A stretch of DNA of 6,340 nt. Origin: Deltaproteobacteria bacterium (lineage in GTDB: Bacteria > Desulfobacterota_C > Deferrisomatia > Deferrisomatales > JACRMM01). The DNA is taken from contig JACRCS010001036.1 in the NCBI GenBank assembly GCA_016218905.1, forward strand, positions 1 through 6,340. The letters are read 5' to 3'. Below are positions 1 to 6,340 of this stretch, piece after piece. The notes beneath the pieces are model-generated. The model made no database searches. It was not told the DNA's origin and saw only the letters and a list, made by a program, of their open reading frames with translations. The position numbers and the translations under genes are program-made. Every line of letters begins with the position of its first letter. Within the stretch, counting starts at the first letter, position 1.

Positions 1-1241
<1,241 letters not shown>

Positions 1242-1268
1242 ACCCCTGCTTTCTTCAACCTCGGTTAG

Positions 1269-1432
1269 CACTACAACGAGAGATCCGCAGATTTCGCAGA
1301 TTTCACAGATTCTGGTGATGCAGCGGATGCGCTTTCCAATGTTTGGATCCTCAACTATGGCAATCCACGGAATCTGCGTGATCTGCGTAATCTGTGGATA
1401 ACGTGCTTTTGATCCGAAGTATCGTTGTAGTA
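1269..1432. mobile_element. MITE-like palindromic element with CGCAGATTT-type 9-bp units
   Basis: The ends are inverted repeats: CTACAACGA at 1271-1279 is matched exactly by TCGTTGTAG at 1422-1430, extending outwards to 11 bp with one mismatch. TTAG occurs just outside both ends (1265-1268 and 1433-1436), as a 4-bp target duplication would. Inside lie two opposed arms, 1282-1312 and 1370-1400. By my alignment they match at 25 of 31 positions, with some mismatches being G-T wobbles. Each arm is three 9-bp units: CGCAGATTT, CGCAGATTT, CACAGATTC on the left; GAATCTGCG, TGATCTGCG, TAATCTGTG on the right. A 57-bp non-repetitive spacer separates them. I recall similar units as dispersed repeats in many environmental GC-rich genomes, often mistaken for small ORFs. 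There is no room for a transposase, so mobility in trans is inferred. Confidence 0.7.
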
Positions 1433-1455
1433 TTAGGTCCCTGCTCTGAACGGGA

Positions 1456-1486
1456 CGAAAGCCGCCCCGGTGGGGGGCGGCCTTCG
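1456..1486 (-). terminator. GC-rich terminator hairpin of the repeat-protein gene
   Basis: GCCGCCCC (1461-1468) pairs perfectly with GGGGCGGC (1474-1481) around the five-base loop GGTGG. After one mismatch the stem continues with CGAA/TTCG. It begins 15 bases past the TAG stop of the minus-strand gene. On that strand the hairpin is followed by TTTCG, a very short T-run. The near-symmetry means it could also stop + strand transcripts arriving from cheB. Confidence 0.6.
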
Positions 1487-1501
1487 CTCAACCCCAGCGG
1501 T

Positions 1502-2818
1502 CTACTCGGCCACGCCTGCTTCCTCGCTCGTCGACCCGGCGGCTCCGCCCGTGATCGATTCCGACGCGTCGCCGGCCGTGGAGTCTTCGGTCTCGCCGGC
1601 GCTGAAACCGGTGTCCTCGCCGGTCGTCGACCCGGCTTCACCCGTCAGGGACTCCTCGGCTTCGCCCGTCGTGGTGCTCTCGGCTTGATCCATCGTGGAT
1701 CCCACCGCGCCGCCGCCGGCGGACCCTGCGGCGCTGTCGCTCATGGGGCCCGCCGTATCGCCGGAGATGGACCCTGCCGCGCTTTCGGAGTCGGTCGCAC
1801 CCATCTGCCCGGCGCTCTCTTCGTCCTTCTCTTGCGTGGTGCCCAGGGCGTCCTCATCGGTGCGGCTCAAGTCTGAGGCTCCCGGGGCTTCCTGCTGAAA
1901 GCCCACACGCTCGATGGCTGCCCGCTCGAGGGCCGCGTCTTCCTCCATGGCCCCGGGTTCCTCGAACGCTCTGTTCTCCTCCATGGCTTCAGGCTCCTCG
2001 AGGCCCCTGTCCTCGTCGAAGCCCCTGGGCTCCTCGATCTCCCTGTCCTCCTCGAAAGCCTTGGGCTCCTCGAGGACTCTGTCCTCCTCTAAAGCCTTGG
2101 GCTCCTCGATCTCCCTATCCTCCTCGAAAGCCCTGGGCTCCTCGAGGACTCTGTCCTCCTCTAAAGCCTTGGGCTCCTCGAGGACCCTGTCTTCCTCGAA
2201 AGCCCTGGGCTCCTCGATCTCCCTGTCCTCCTCGAAAGCCCTGGGCTCCTCGATCTCCCTGTCCTCCTCTAAAGCCCTGGGCTCCTCGATCTGCCTGTCC
2301 TCCTCCAAGGCCCTGGGCTCCTCGAAGGCCCTGTCTTCCAGGCGTCTACGCTCCTCCAAGACTCCCTGGTCTTCTAAAGGCATGCCCTCCTCGAAGGCCC
2401 TATCTTCCAGTCGTCTACGCTCCTCCAAGAGTCCCTGGTCTTCTAGAGGCTTGCCCTCGTCGAAGGCCCTGTCTTCCAGGCGTCTACGCTCCTCCAAGAC
2501 CCCCTGGTCTTCTAAAGGCTTGCCCTCGTCGAAGGCCCTCGGCTCCTCCAGGGGCTTGCGCTCCTCGAGAGCCGCGTTGTCCTCGAACGCTTTCCGTTCC
2601 TCGAGAGCGCGGGGTTCCTCGATCCTTCGTTCGAGGCCTTTCTCTTCCAGTCCTCCGATCCCGACCTCGTTTCTTCCCTCCGCCTCGAAACCTTCCGCAC
2701 CGGCCGCGTGTTGGCCGGGGGCCGGTTGGTCCACGGGGACGGCCCTCACCAGGCCTGGGGCGGCCAGCAGGGCCGACACCGCGGTCACGGAGAGCAAACG
2801 TCGTATACCTGTCGTCAT
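1502..2818 (-). CDS. Exported, highly repetitive acidic protein of unknown function
   Basis: I do not recognise this 438-residue protein. Residues 1-26 look like a Sec signal peptide: basic MTTGIRR, a hydrophobic core SVTAVSALLAAP, and probable cleavage after VRA. Residues 56-300 are hexapeptide-like units with two acidic residues first and Leu/Phe/Ile last. They are arranged as a 23-residue block three times (95-163) and a 12-residue block eleven times (166-297). Residues 342-436 are about twelve copies of an 8-residue Ser/Thr/Gly/Glu unit. The protein has no Cys, Trp or Tyr and is strongly acidic, implying an extended, filamentous or disordered protein in the periplasm or outside the cell. 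The ATG at 2818 is chosen over one 14 codons upstream because AGGAGGT precedes it by 5 bases and it starts the signal peptide directly. No membrane anchor or sorting motif is seen. Reality as a gene is well supported by start site, signal peptide and terminator. Confidence 0.82.
   Translation of the reverse strand: MTTGIRRLLSVTAVSALLAAPGLVRAVPVDQPAPGQHAAGAEGFEAEGRNEVGIGGLEEKGLERRIEEPRALEERKAFEDNAALEERKPLEEPRAFDEGKPLEDQGVLEERRRLEDRAFDEGKPLEDQGLLEERRRLEDRAFEEGMPLEDQGVLEERRRLEDRAFEEPRALEEDRQIEEPRALEEDREIEEPRAFEEDREIEEPRAFEEDRVLEEPKALEEDRVLEEPRAFEEDREIEEPKALEEDRVLEEPKAFEEDREIEEPRGFDEDRGLEEPEAMEENRAFEEPGAMEEDAALERAAIERVGFQQEAPGASDLSRTDEDALGTTQEKDEESAGQMGATDSESAAGSISGDTAGPMSDSAAGSAGGGAVGSTMDQAESTTTGEAEESLTGEAGSTTGEDTGFSAGETEDSTAGDASESITGGAAGSTSEEAGVAE
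1511..1795 (-). repeat. C-terminal array of degenerate 8-residue (24-bp) repeats
   Basis: Residues 342-436 of the exported protein can be laid out as about twelve units with the loose pattern Ser-Thr-x-Gly-Glu-Ala-x-Gly. Examples are SISGDTAG (350-357), STTGEDTG (397-404), STAGDASE (413-420) and SITGGAAG (421-428). One unit (390-396) has seven residues. The copies differ much more from each other than those of the N-terminal array, which suggests an older expansion. The period, composition and lack of Arg distinguish this array from the hexad region. Confidence 0.65.
1928..2323 (-). repeat. Eleven tandem 36-bp (12-residue) repeats
   Basis: Residues 166-297 are eleven consecutive 12-residue units without gaps. 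The typical sequence is EEPRAFEEDREI, varying R/K at position 4, L/F at 6, and EI/VL at the end. Units 4-8 tend to alternate between VL and EI endings, hinting at duplication of 72-bp pairs. The first eight units are nearly identical in DNA as well as protein. The last three (262-297) diverge, with Asp, Met and Ala replacing typical residues. This gradient suggests recent expansion at the 5' and central end of the array. Confidence 0.93.
2330..2536 (-). repeat. Three tandem 69-bp (23-residue) repeats
   Basis: Residues 95-117, 118-140 and 141-163 are near-identical. Each consists of the units AFDEGKPL, EDQGVL and EERRRL followed by EDR, so three 6-residue hexads plus one 5-residue version (EDRAF at the junction). 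Only a few residues differ between copies: V/L at position 13, D/E at 3 and K/M at 6. The block flows directly into the 12-residue array with a shared AF junction, so both appear to derive from one 18-bp ancestral unit. Confidence 0.92.
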
Positions 2819-3065
2819 AGGACACCTCCTCACGAAAGCACAGGTGTGACTCTTCCCCATTCAGGAAGAAGATGGCCCCTGACGCAGACTCCCGACATCC
2901 CCCGATGAGGTATCTTCTCGGACCTTCCGTCTGGCGCTCCTGGCGGCCCCGCCCGAAGCTTGCACGCGGGGCGGCGGTGCCGGAGAATCGTCGGCAGGAG
3001 CCTCCGCCCTCCACCGGTCCGACGGCGGCGAGCGGTCTCCGGTTCTTCAGTGGGGTTTACGATCC
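2819..3065. promoter_or_regulatory. Divergent intergenic region between repeat protein and kinase genes
   Basis: These 247 bases separate two divergently read genes and must hold the promoter of the minus-strand gene and probably that of the kinase operon. I found no convincing -35/-10 pair and no GG-N10-GC sigma-54 element. Two hairpins are visible. TCTTCC/GGAAGA with a 7-base loop (about 2851-2869) lies in the leader of the minus-strand gene. GCCCCGC (2946-2952) pairs with GCGGGGC (2966-2972) around 13 bases. Neither has a T-tract, so their role is open. Confidence 0.5.
2824..2830 (-). promoter_or_regulatory. Ribosome binding site deciding the start of the repeat protein
   Basis: On the minus strand AGGAGGT lies 5 bases before the ATG whose first base is 2818. 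This is the strongest Shine-Dalgarno match in the window. It decides against the in-frame upstream ATG at 2860, which has no comparable site and would add 14 residues before the signal peptide. Confidence 0.85.
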
Positions 3066-4229
3066 ATGAATGAAACGAACAAGGACCTCCGGCCCAAGTG
3101 GATCACCGTGATCCTCCTGGTCCTGCTCATCTCCGTGCTTCACTACGGGACCCAGACGACCGTTCCCCTCCTCCACGACCTCTACCGGCGGCTCTACTAC
3201 GTCCCCGCAGGCCTGGCGGCGATCTGGTTCGGCGCGAGGGGAGGCTTCTGGGTTTCGCTAACGATCGCGTCCCTCTACGCGCCGCACATCTTGATGGACT
3301 GGCATCACGCTCAACGCGAGCTCGCGAACCAGTTCATGGAGATCGGCCTCTACTTCGTCTTCTCGGGTCTCCTCGGCTACTTCGCCGAGCGGGAGCACCG
3401 TTTTCGGGTCGAGTGCCAGCAGGCCGCCGAGCGTCTGGACCGCTCGTACCGCCAGTTGCGGACCCAGGCGGATCAGATGCTCGAGATCGAGGAGCAGCTC
3501 CGCCGGGCCGACCGCCTCTCGGCCATCGGGCAGCTCGCCGCCGCGCTGACCCACGAGATCCGAAACCCCCTCGGCGGGATCAAGGGCACGGCGGAGATCC
3601 TTCGGGACGAGTTCGCGCCCGGGCATCCGAAAGCGGAGTTCCTGGACATCCTCCTGAGGGAGACGGACCGGCTGAACCGTGTCGTGGAGGACTTTCTGGG
3701 CTACGCGCGACCCCGCGCGCCGGCGGACGAGAACGGCCCGGCCGACCTGGGCGAGATCGCGCGGGAGACCGAGGCGCTGGTGGCGACCCAGGCGGCCAAG
3801 TCGAGGGTCGGGCTGCGGCAGCTGCTCCCGACCGACCTCCTCGTGCGGGGCTCGGCGCCCCAGCTCAAGCAGGTGATACTGAACCTCCTGCTCAACGCGG
3901 TTCAGGCCACGCCTCCGGGCGGGAGCGTGACCATCCGGGGCGAGGTCCGGCCGGGGAAGGTCCGCGGGCCCGAGTACCGGGAGGTGGAGGGCCAGCTCGT
4001 CGCCCTCATGGTGGAGGACGAGGGCCCCGGGATCCCGGAGGACGTGCTCGGGCGGGTGTTCGACCCGTTCTTCACGACGAAGTCCGAAGGGACAGGGCTC
4101 GGCCTCGCCATCAGCCGCGGGATCGCCCAGGCCCACGGCGGATCGCTGACCGTCGAGAACCGGCAGGAGGGGGGCGCCCGCTTCACGCTCGCACTGCCGC
4201 TCATAGCAGGCGAAGAGACAGCCTCGTGA
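3066..4229 (+). CDS. Membrane sensor histidine kinase, NtrB/AtoS type
   Basis: The 387-residue protein starts with a membrane domain of about four helices (roughly 11-27, 43-57, 59-75, 90-106). Loops are short, so there is no sizeable periplasmic sensor domain. An amphipathic, coiled-coil-like stretch (about 107-147) leads to the HisKA dimerisation helix with phospho-acceptor H163 (LTHEIRNPLGG). The ATPase domain has the N box (N273 and N277 in NLLLNAVQ), G1 (D318, DEGPGI), F box (FDPFFTTK, 332-339) and G2 (GTGLGLAIS, 342-350). All motifs are intact, so an active kinase is expected. The signal is unknown and is probably sensed in or at the membrane. The ATG at 3066 has only a weak GGGG ribosome site about 10 bases upstream. 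The gene lies 102 bases before an NtrC-type regulator in the same direction, its evident partner. No specific gene name is justified. Confidence 0.95.
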   Translation: MNETNKDLRPKWITVILLVLLISVLHYGTQTTVPLLHDLYRRLYYVPAGLAAIWFGARGGFWVSLTIASLYAPHILMDWHHAQRELANQFMEIGLYFVFSGLLGYFAEREHRFRVECQQAAERLDRSYRQLRTQADQMLEIEEQLRRADRLSAIGQLAAALTHEIRNPLGGIKGTAEILRDEFAPGHPKAEFLDILLRETDRLNRVVEDFLGYARPRAPADENGPADLGEIARETEALVATQAAKSRVGLRQLLPTDLLVRGSAPQLKQVILNLLLNAVQATPPGGSVTIRGEVRPGKVRGPEYREVEGQLVALMVEDEGPGIPEDVLGRVFDPFFTTKSEGTGLGLAISRGIAQAHGGSLTVENRQEGGARFTLALPLIAGEETAS

Positions 4230-4331
4230 GGGTTCGAAGGGGCCGCCCCCGAGAATCCGTAGCTGAAAAACCCATGGAGGAGTCTTTCAGCATCCTAAGA
4301 GAGACCGACACTTCCGCGGGGGAGGAGAGCC
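4230..4331 (+). promoter_or_regulatory. Kinase-regulator gap with the regulator's ribosome binding site
   Basis: The 102-base gap is longer than usual for such a pair. GGAGG at 4321-4325 lies 6 bases before the GTG start at 4332 and supports that start. A small GGGGCCGCCCC hairpin follows the kinase stop. A 21-codon reading frame (ATG at 4274, TAA ending at 4339) runs through the gap and overlaps the regulator start by 8 bases, but it lacks its own ribosome site. Confidence 0.55.
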
Positions 4332-5711
4332 GTGGCTAAGATCCTGGTGGTGGACGACGACGCCAGCCTGCGCCGGATCCTGGAGTACAACCTGTCGCAG
4401 GAGGGCTACGCGGTCGCGACGGCCGGGAGCGGGGAGGAGGCGCTCGCGCTCCTCGATCGGGGTCGGTTCGACCTCGTCGTGACCGACATCCAGATGCCCG
4501 GGATGGACGGGATGGACCTTCTGCGCAGGATCAAGGCGGGGTCGCCGGACACGCAGGTGGTCGTCATCACGGCCTTCGGCACCATCGAGATGGCGGTCGA
4601 GGCCATGAAAGCCGGCGCCGCCGAGTACGTGACGAAGCCCTTCAACCGCGACGAGCTGAAGCTCACCATCCGCAAGGCCCTTCGGTTCCAAACGCTGGAG
4701 GCGGAAAACGTCCGGTTGCGGAAGGAGGTGAGCCGCAAGTTCGGCTTCGACAACATCGTCGGGGATTCCCCCGAGATGCAGGCGGTCTTCCGGCTGATCG
4801 AGAAGGTGGCGGATTCGGACGCGTCGGTGCTCGTCACCGGGGAGAGCGGGACCGGAAAGGAGCTCGTGGCGCGCGCCATCCACTACCGCAGCTCCCGCGC
4901 GGGGAGGCCCTTCGTCGCGATCAACTGTGCCGCCATCCCCAAGGAGCTCCTGGAGAGCGACCTCTTCGGGCACCGGAAGGGCGCCTTCACCGGAGCCGTG
5001 CGGGACAAGAAGGGGAAGTTCGAAGAGGCGCAGGGCGGGACGCTCTTCCTGGATGAGATCGGTGAGCTCTCGGTCGACCTCCAGGCGAAGATCCTGCGGG
5101 CCCTCCAGGAGAGGGAGGTCACGCCCGTCGGGTCGAACGAAGTGATCCGCGTCGACGCCCGGATCGTAGCCGCCACGAATCGGGATCTCGAGCACGCGAT
5201 CGAGGAGGGCCGGTTTCGGCAGGACCTCTACTACCGCCTCGCGGTCGTTCCGATCCAGATGCCGAGCCTCCGGGAGCGCCCCGACGACATCCCCCTCCTC
5301 GTCGCCCACTTCCTGAAGGGGTCCTCCGCTGGGGAGGCCGTGAAGGTGTCGAGGGAAGCGATGGCCGCCCTGCGCCGAGACCCGTGGAAGGGGAACGTGC
5401 GCGAGCTCGAGAACACGATCGAGCGGCTCCTGATCCTCCGGGAGAGCGACACGATCGCTCTCGAGGACCTCCCCGAGAAGATCCGAAACCCGGCAGAGGC
5501 GGGTTCTGCGCAGGGAGGGGGCTTCTCGTTCTTCTTTCCGCCCGAGGGGGTGGGGCTGGAGGACGCCGAGAAAGCCCTCATCCTGGAGGCCCTCAGGCGG
5601 GCCGCCTGGAACCAGAGCCGCGCCGCCCAGCTCCTCCGGGTTCCCCGCCACGTCCTCCTCTACCGCATGGAGAAGTTCGCCATCCCGCGGCGGCGGCTCG
5701 ATGATCTGTGA
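4332..5711 (+). CDS. Sigma-54-dependent response regulator, NtrC family
   Basis: This 459-residue protein has the three standard NtrC-family domains. The receiver (about 2-117) has D8-D10, phospho-acceptor D52 (VTDIQMPGMDG), T80 and K102 (TKPF). The AAA+ domain (about 140-370) has Walker A GESGTGKE (170-177), the sigma-54 contact loop GAFTGA (217-222), Walker B TLFLDEIGE (237-245), arginine-finger region GRFRQDLYYRL from 293, and sensor II GNVRELEN (354-361). A Gly/Phe-rich linker (391-406) precedes a Fis-type helix-turn-helix (about 408-450, NQSRAAQLLRVPRHVLLYRM). When phosphorylated, presumably by the kinase just upstream, it should form an ATPase ring that opens sigma-54 holoenzyme promoters. 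The start is GTG, with GGAGG six bases ahead. The exact subgroup and target genes cannot be told from the sequence, and no sigma-54 promoter was found nearby. Confidence 0.97.
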   Translation: MAKILVVDDDASLRRILEYNLSQEGYAVATAGSGEEALALLDRGRFDLVVTDIQMPGMDGMDLLRRIKAGSPDTQVVVITAFGTIEMAVEAMKAGAAEYVTKPFNRDELKLTIRKALRFQTLEAENVRLRKEVSRKFGFDNIVGDSPEMQAVFRLIEKVADSDASVLVTGESGTGKELVARAIHYRSSRAGRPFVAINCAAIPKELLESDLFGHRKGAFTGAVRDKKGKFEEAQGGTLFLDEIGELSVDLQAKILRALQEREVTPVGSNEVIRVDARIVAATNRDLEHAIEEGRFRQDLYYRLAVVPIQMPSLRERPDDIPLLVAHFLKGSSAGEAVKVSREAMAALRRDPWKGNVRELENTIERLLILRESDTIALEDLPEKIRNPAEAGSAQGGGFSFFFPPEGVGLEDAEKALILEALRRAAWNQSRAAQLLRVPRHVLLYRMEKFAIPRRRLDDL

Positions 5712-5714
5712 AGA

Positions 5715-5729
5715 CCGGCCTCCGGCCGG
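5715..5729. terminator. Short bidirectional hairpin between convergent genes
   Basis: CCGGCC (5715-5720) and GGCCGG (5724-5729) are perfect inverted repeats around TCC. They fill most of the 21-base gap between the regulator's TGA and the convergent gene's TAG. There is no T-tract on either side, so termination is inferred mainly from position. In GC-rich genomes this arrangement is common at convergent gene ends. Confidence 0.45.
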
Positions 5730-5732
5730 AGC

Positions 5733-6340
5733 CTACCAGGAGACGGAGACCGCCTCGAAGTCCGGCGGCGCGGCGCCGAAGGGCGCGACGAAGCCTCGGA
5801 CCACCACCGGCGCTCCCACCGAGAGCCCCGAGACGGAGAGCCCGCCGAGGTCCACGCGGTAGGCCGTAGGAGTCGACCCGGTCCCGCCGAAGTCCAGCCG
5901 ATCGATCGAAGTGCCGCCGAGTTGCTGCAGGTCCAGGGTCAGCTCGCCGGGGGGCAATTCGGAGACCAGCCCCTCAGCTTCCGAGACGAGGAGCCTCACG
6001 AGGCCCTCTGAAGCGTCCAGGGTGTACGTTCCGGTCGTGCCGGAGAGGGTCCCGAAGGCGGAGATCCTCTGGCCCACCGAGATCTCCTGGATGGTCCTCT
6101 GGACCTCCTCTCCCTCGGCCTGCCGGAGGACCTTCGTCGAGTCGGCGACGACTACCGTCGCGTCCATGGACGCCTGGAAATCGCCGCTGGCGTGCTCCAT
6201 CATCCCGCGCCGGACGTCGCGCTCGCCTACGACTTCGATCTCGGCCGCGCCCGCGCCGACGTCGCTTTCGTTTTCTGCCACGGGTTCGGCTCCGTGCGTT
6301 CGGGCGAGAAGGCGGTCCTGCTGCGCGAGCGCTGCGCCGC
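5733..6340 (-). CDS. C-terminal part of a beta-rich protein of unknown function (5' end outside window)
   Basis: The frame ends at TAG (5733-5735) and stays open to the right edge, giving about 201 residues. A GTG at 6281 could start a 182-residue protein and has a GGAG 8 bases upstream. That version would begin in a polar region without a signal, and the upstream codons have the same composition, so a longer gene is more likely. The sequence alternates hydrophobic and polar residues with many Gly and Thr, typical of beta-strands. Examples are SVGQRISAFGTLSGTTGTY, a GLVRLL strand, and near the end GAPVVVRGFVAPFGAAPPDF. The GQRI-x-AFG and VVVRGF segments look like two related small beta-barrel units, reminiscent of DUF5666-type domains; that is a weak inference. 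I recall the RGFVAPFGAAPPDFEA ending from uncharacterised exported proteins, but cannot name a function. It is convergent with the response regulator. Confidence 0.7.
   Translation of the reverse strand, partial: GAALAQQDRLLARTHGAEPVAENESDVGAGAAEIEVVGERDVRRGMMEHASGDFQASMDATVVVADSTKVLRQAEGEEVQRTIQEISVGQRISAFGTLSGTTGTYTLDASEGLVRLLVSEAEGLVSELPPGELTLDLQQLGGTSIDRLDFGGTGSTPTAYRVDLGGLSVSGLSVGAPVVVRGFVAPFGAAPPDFEAVSVSW

Larger units (their letters stand above)
1242..1501. other. Gene-free stretch between cheB and the convergent repeat-protein gene
   Basis: These 260 bases contain no credible coding sequence. They hold the palindromic element (1269-1432) and the terminator hairpin of the minus-strand gene (1456-1486). 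No separate terminator with a T-tract is visible directly after cheB. If transcribed, the element itself would form a long stem that could act as the end of the chemotaxis transcript. The stretch is visibly richer in A+T than the flanking genes. Confidence 0.75.

Noticed and set aside
1351..1641. Minus-strand 96-codon frame containing a Thr-Asp-Tyr-Ala-Asp-His pattern
   Set aside because: It starts in the repeat-protein coding region in another frame and ends in the palindromic element; the pattern is a well-known false translation of these repeats.
1928..2323. Regular 36-bp repeats resembling a CRISPR array
   Set aside because: The units are directly adjacent with no unique spacers, and they keep a reading frame inside a larger gene; there are no cas genes.
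1914..2849. Plus-strand frame of 311 codons reading Ser-Lys-Ala-Leu-Gly repeats through the repeat region
   Set aside because: It is the reverse reading of the 36- and 69-bp repeats, with no ribosome site or signal peptide. The minus-strand frame has a strong ribosome site, signal peptide and terminator.
2819..2860. Upstream ATG at 2860 as the start of the repeat protein
   Set aside because: It would add 14 residues including a Cys in front of the signal peptide and has no good ribosome site, unlike the ATG at 2818.
2941..2972. TGGC followed by TTGCAC as a sigma-54 promoter
   Set aside because: The required GG-N10-GC spacing is not met; candidate GG pairs lie 15 or 18 bases from the GC.
3098..4339. 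413-codon + strand frame overlapping the kinase
   Set aside because: Arg/Pro/Gly-rich out-of-frame shadow of the kinase gene, which has every conserved kinase motif.
4287..5651. 454-codon minus-strand frame opposite the response regulator
   Set aside because: Shadow frame with no recognisable domain; the + strand encodes a full NtrC-family protein.

Overview
The window is GC-rich, roughly two thirds G+C with strong G/C preference at third codon positions. It looks like chromosomal DNA from a motile, environmental Gram-negative-type bacterium, since it encodes chemotaxis proteins and an exported protein. The gene set and a CGCAGATT-type palindromic repeat fit deltaproteobacterial, acidobacterial, gemmatimonad or candidate-phylum genomes, but nothing here fixes the phylum. 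There are no rRNA or tRNA genes, CRISPR arrays or transposase genes.

Left part (1-1241, + strand): the 3' end of cheD, a chemoreceptor glutamine deamidase, overlaps by 4 bases a complete cheB, the receptor methylesterase/deamidase. This is the tail of a chemotaxis operon. After cheB comes a gene-free stretch holding a palindromic element of about 164 bp. It has terminal inverted repeats, internal arms of three 9-bp units each, and a possible TTAG target duplication, so it resembles a non-autonomous (MITE-like) element.

Middle (1456-2818, - strand): a single gene with a good ribosome binding site, a signal peptide and a terminator hairpin. It encodes an acidic, cysteine-free exported protein made almost wholly of repeats. 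An N-terminal array of 6-residue units is organised at 12- and 23-residue scales, and a separate C-terminal array has 8-residue units. I do not recognise the family. This is the most unusual coding content in the window.

Right part (3066-5711, + strand): a two-component pair transcribed divergently from the repeat-protein gene. It consists of a four-helix membrane histidine kinase of the NtrB/AtoS type and an NtrC-family response regulator with intact receiver, AAA+ (GAFTGA) and Fis-type DNA-binding domains. They presumably activate sigma-54 promoters, but none was found in the window. A short gap with a small hairpin then separates the regulator from a convergent gene (5733 to beyond 6340, - strand). 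That gene encodes the C-terminal part of a beta-rich protein of unknown function.

No complete new multi-gene system is demonstrated. The points most worth following are the doubly repetitive exported protein, its divergent placement next to the kinase/regulator pair, and the palindromic element.
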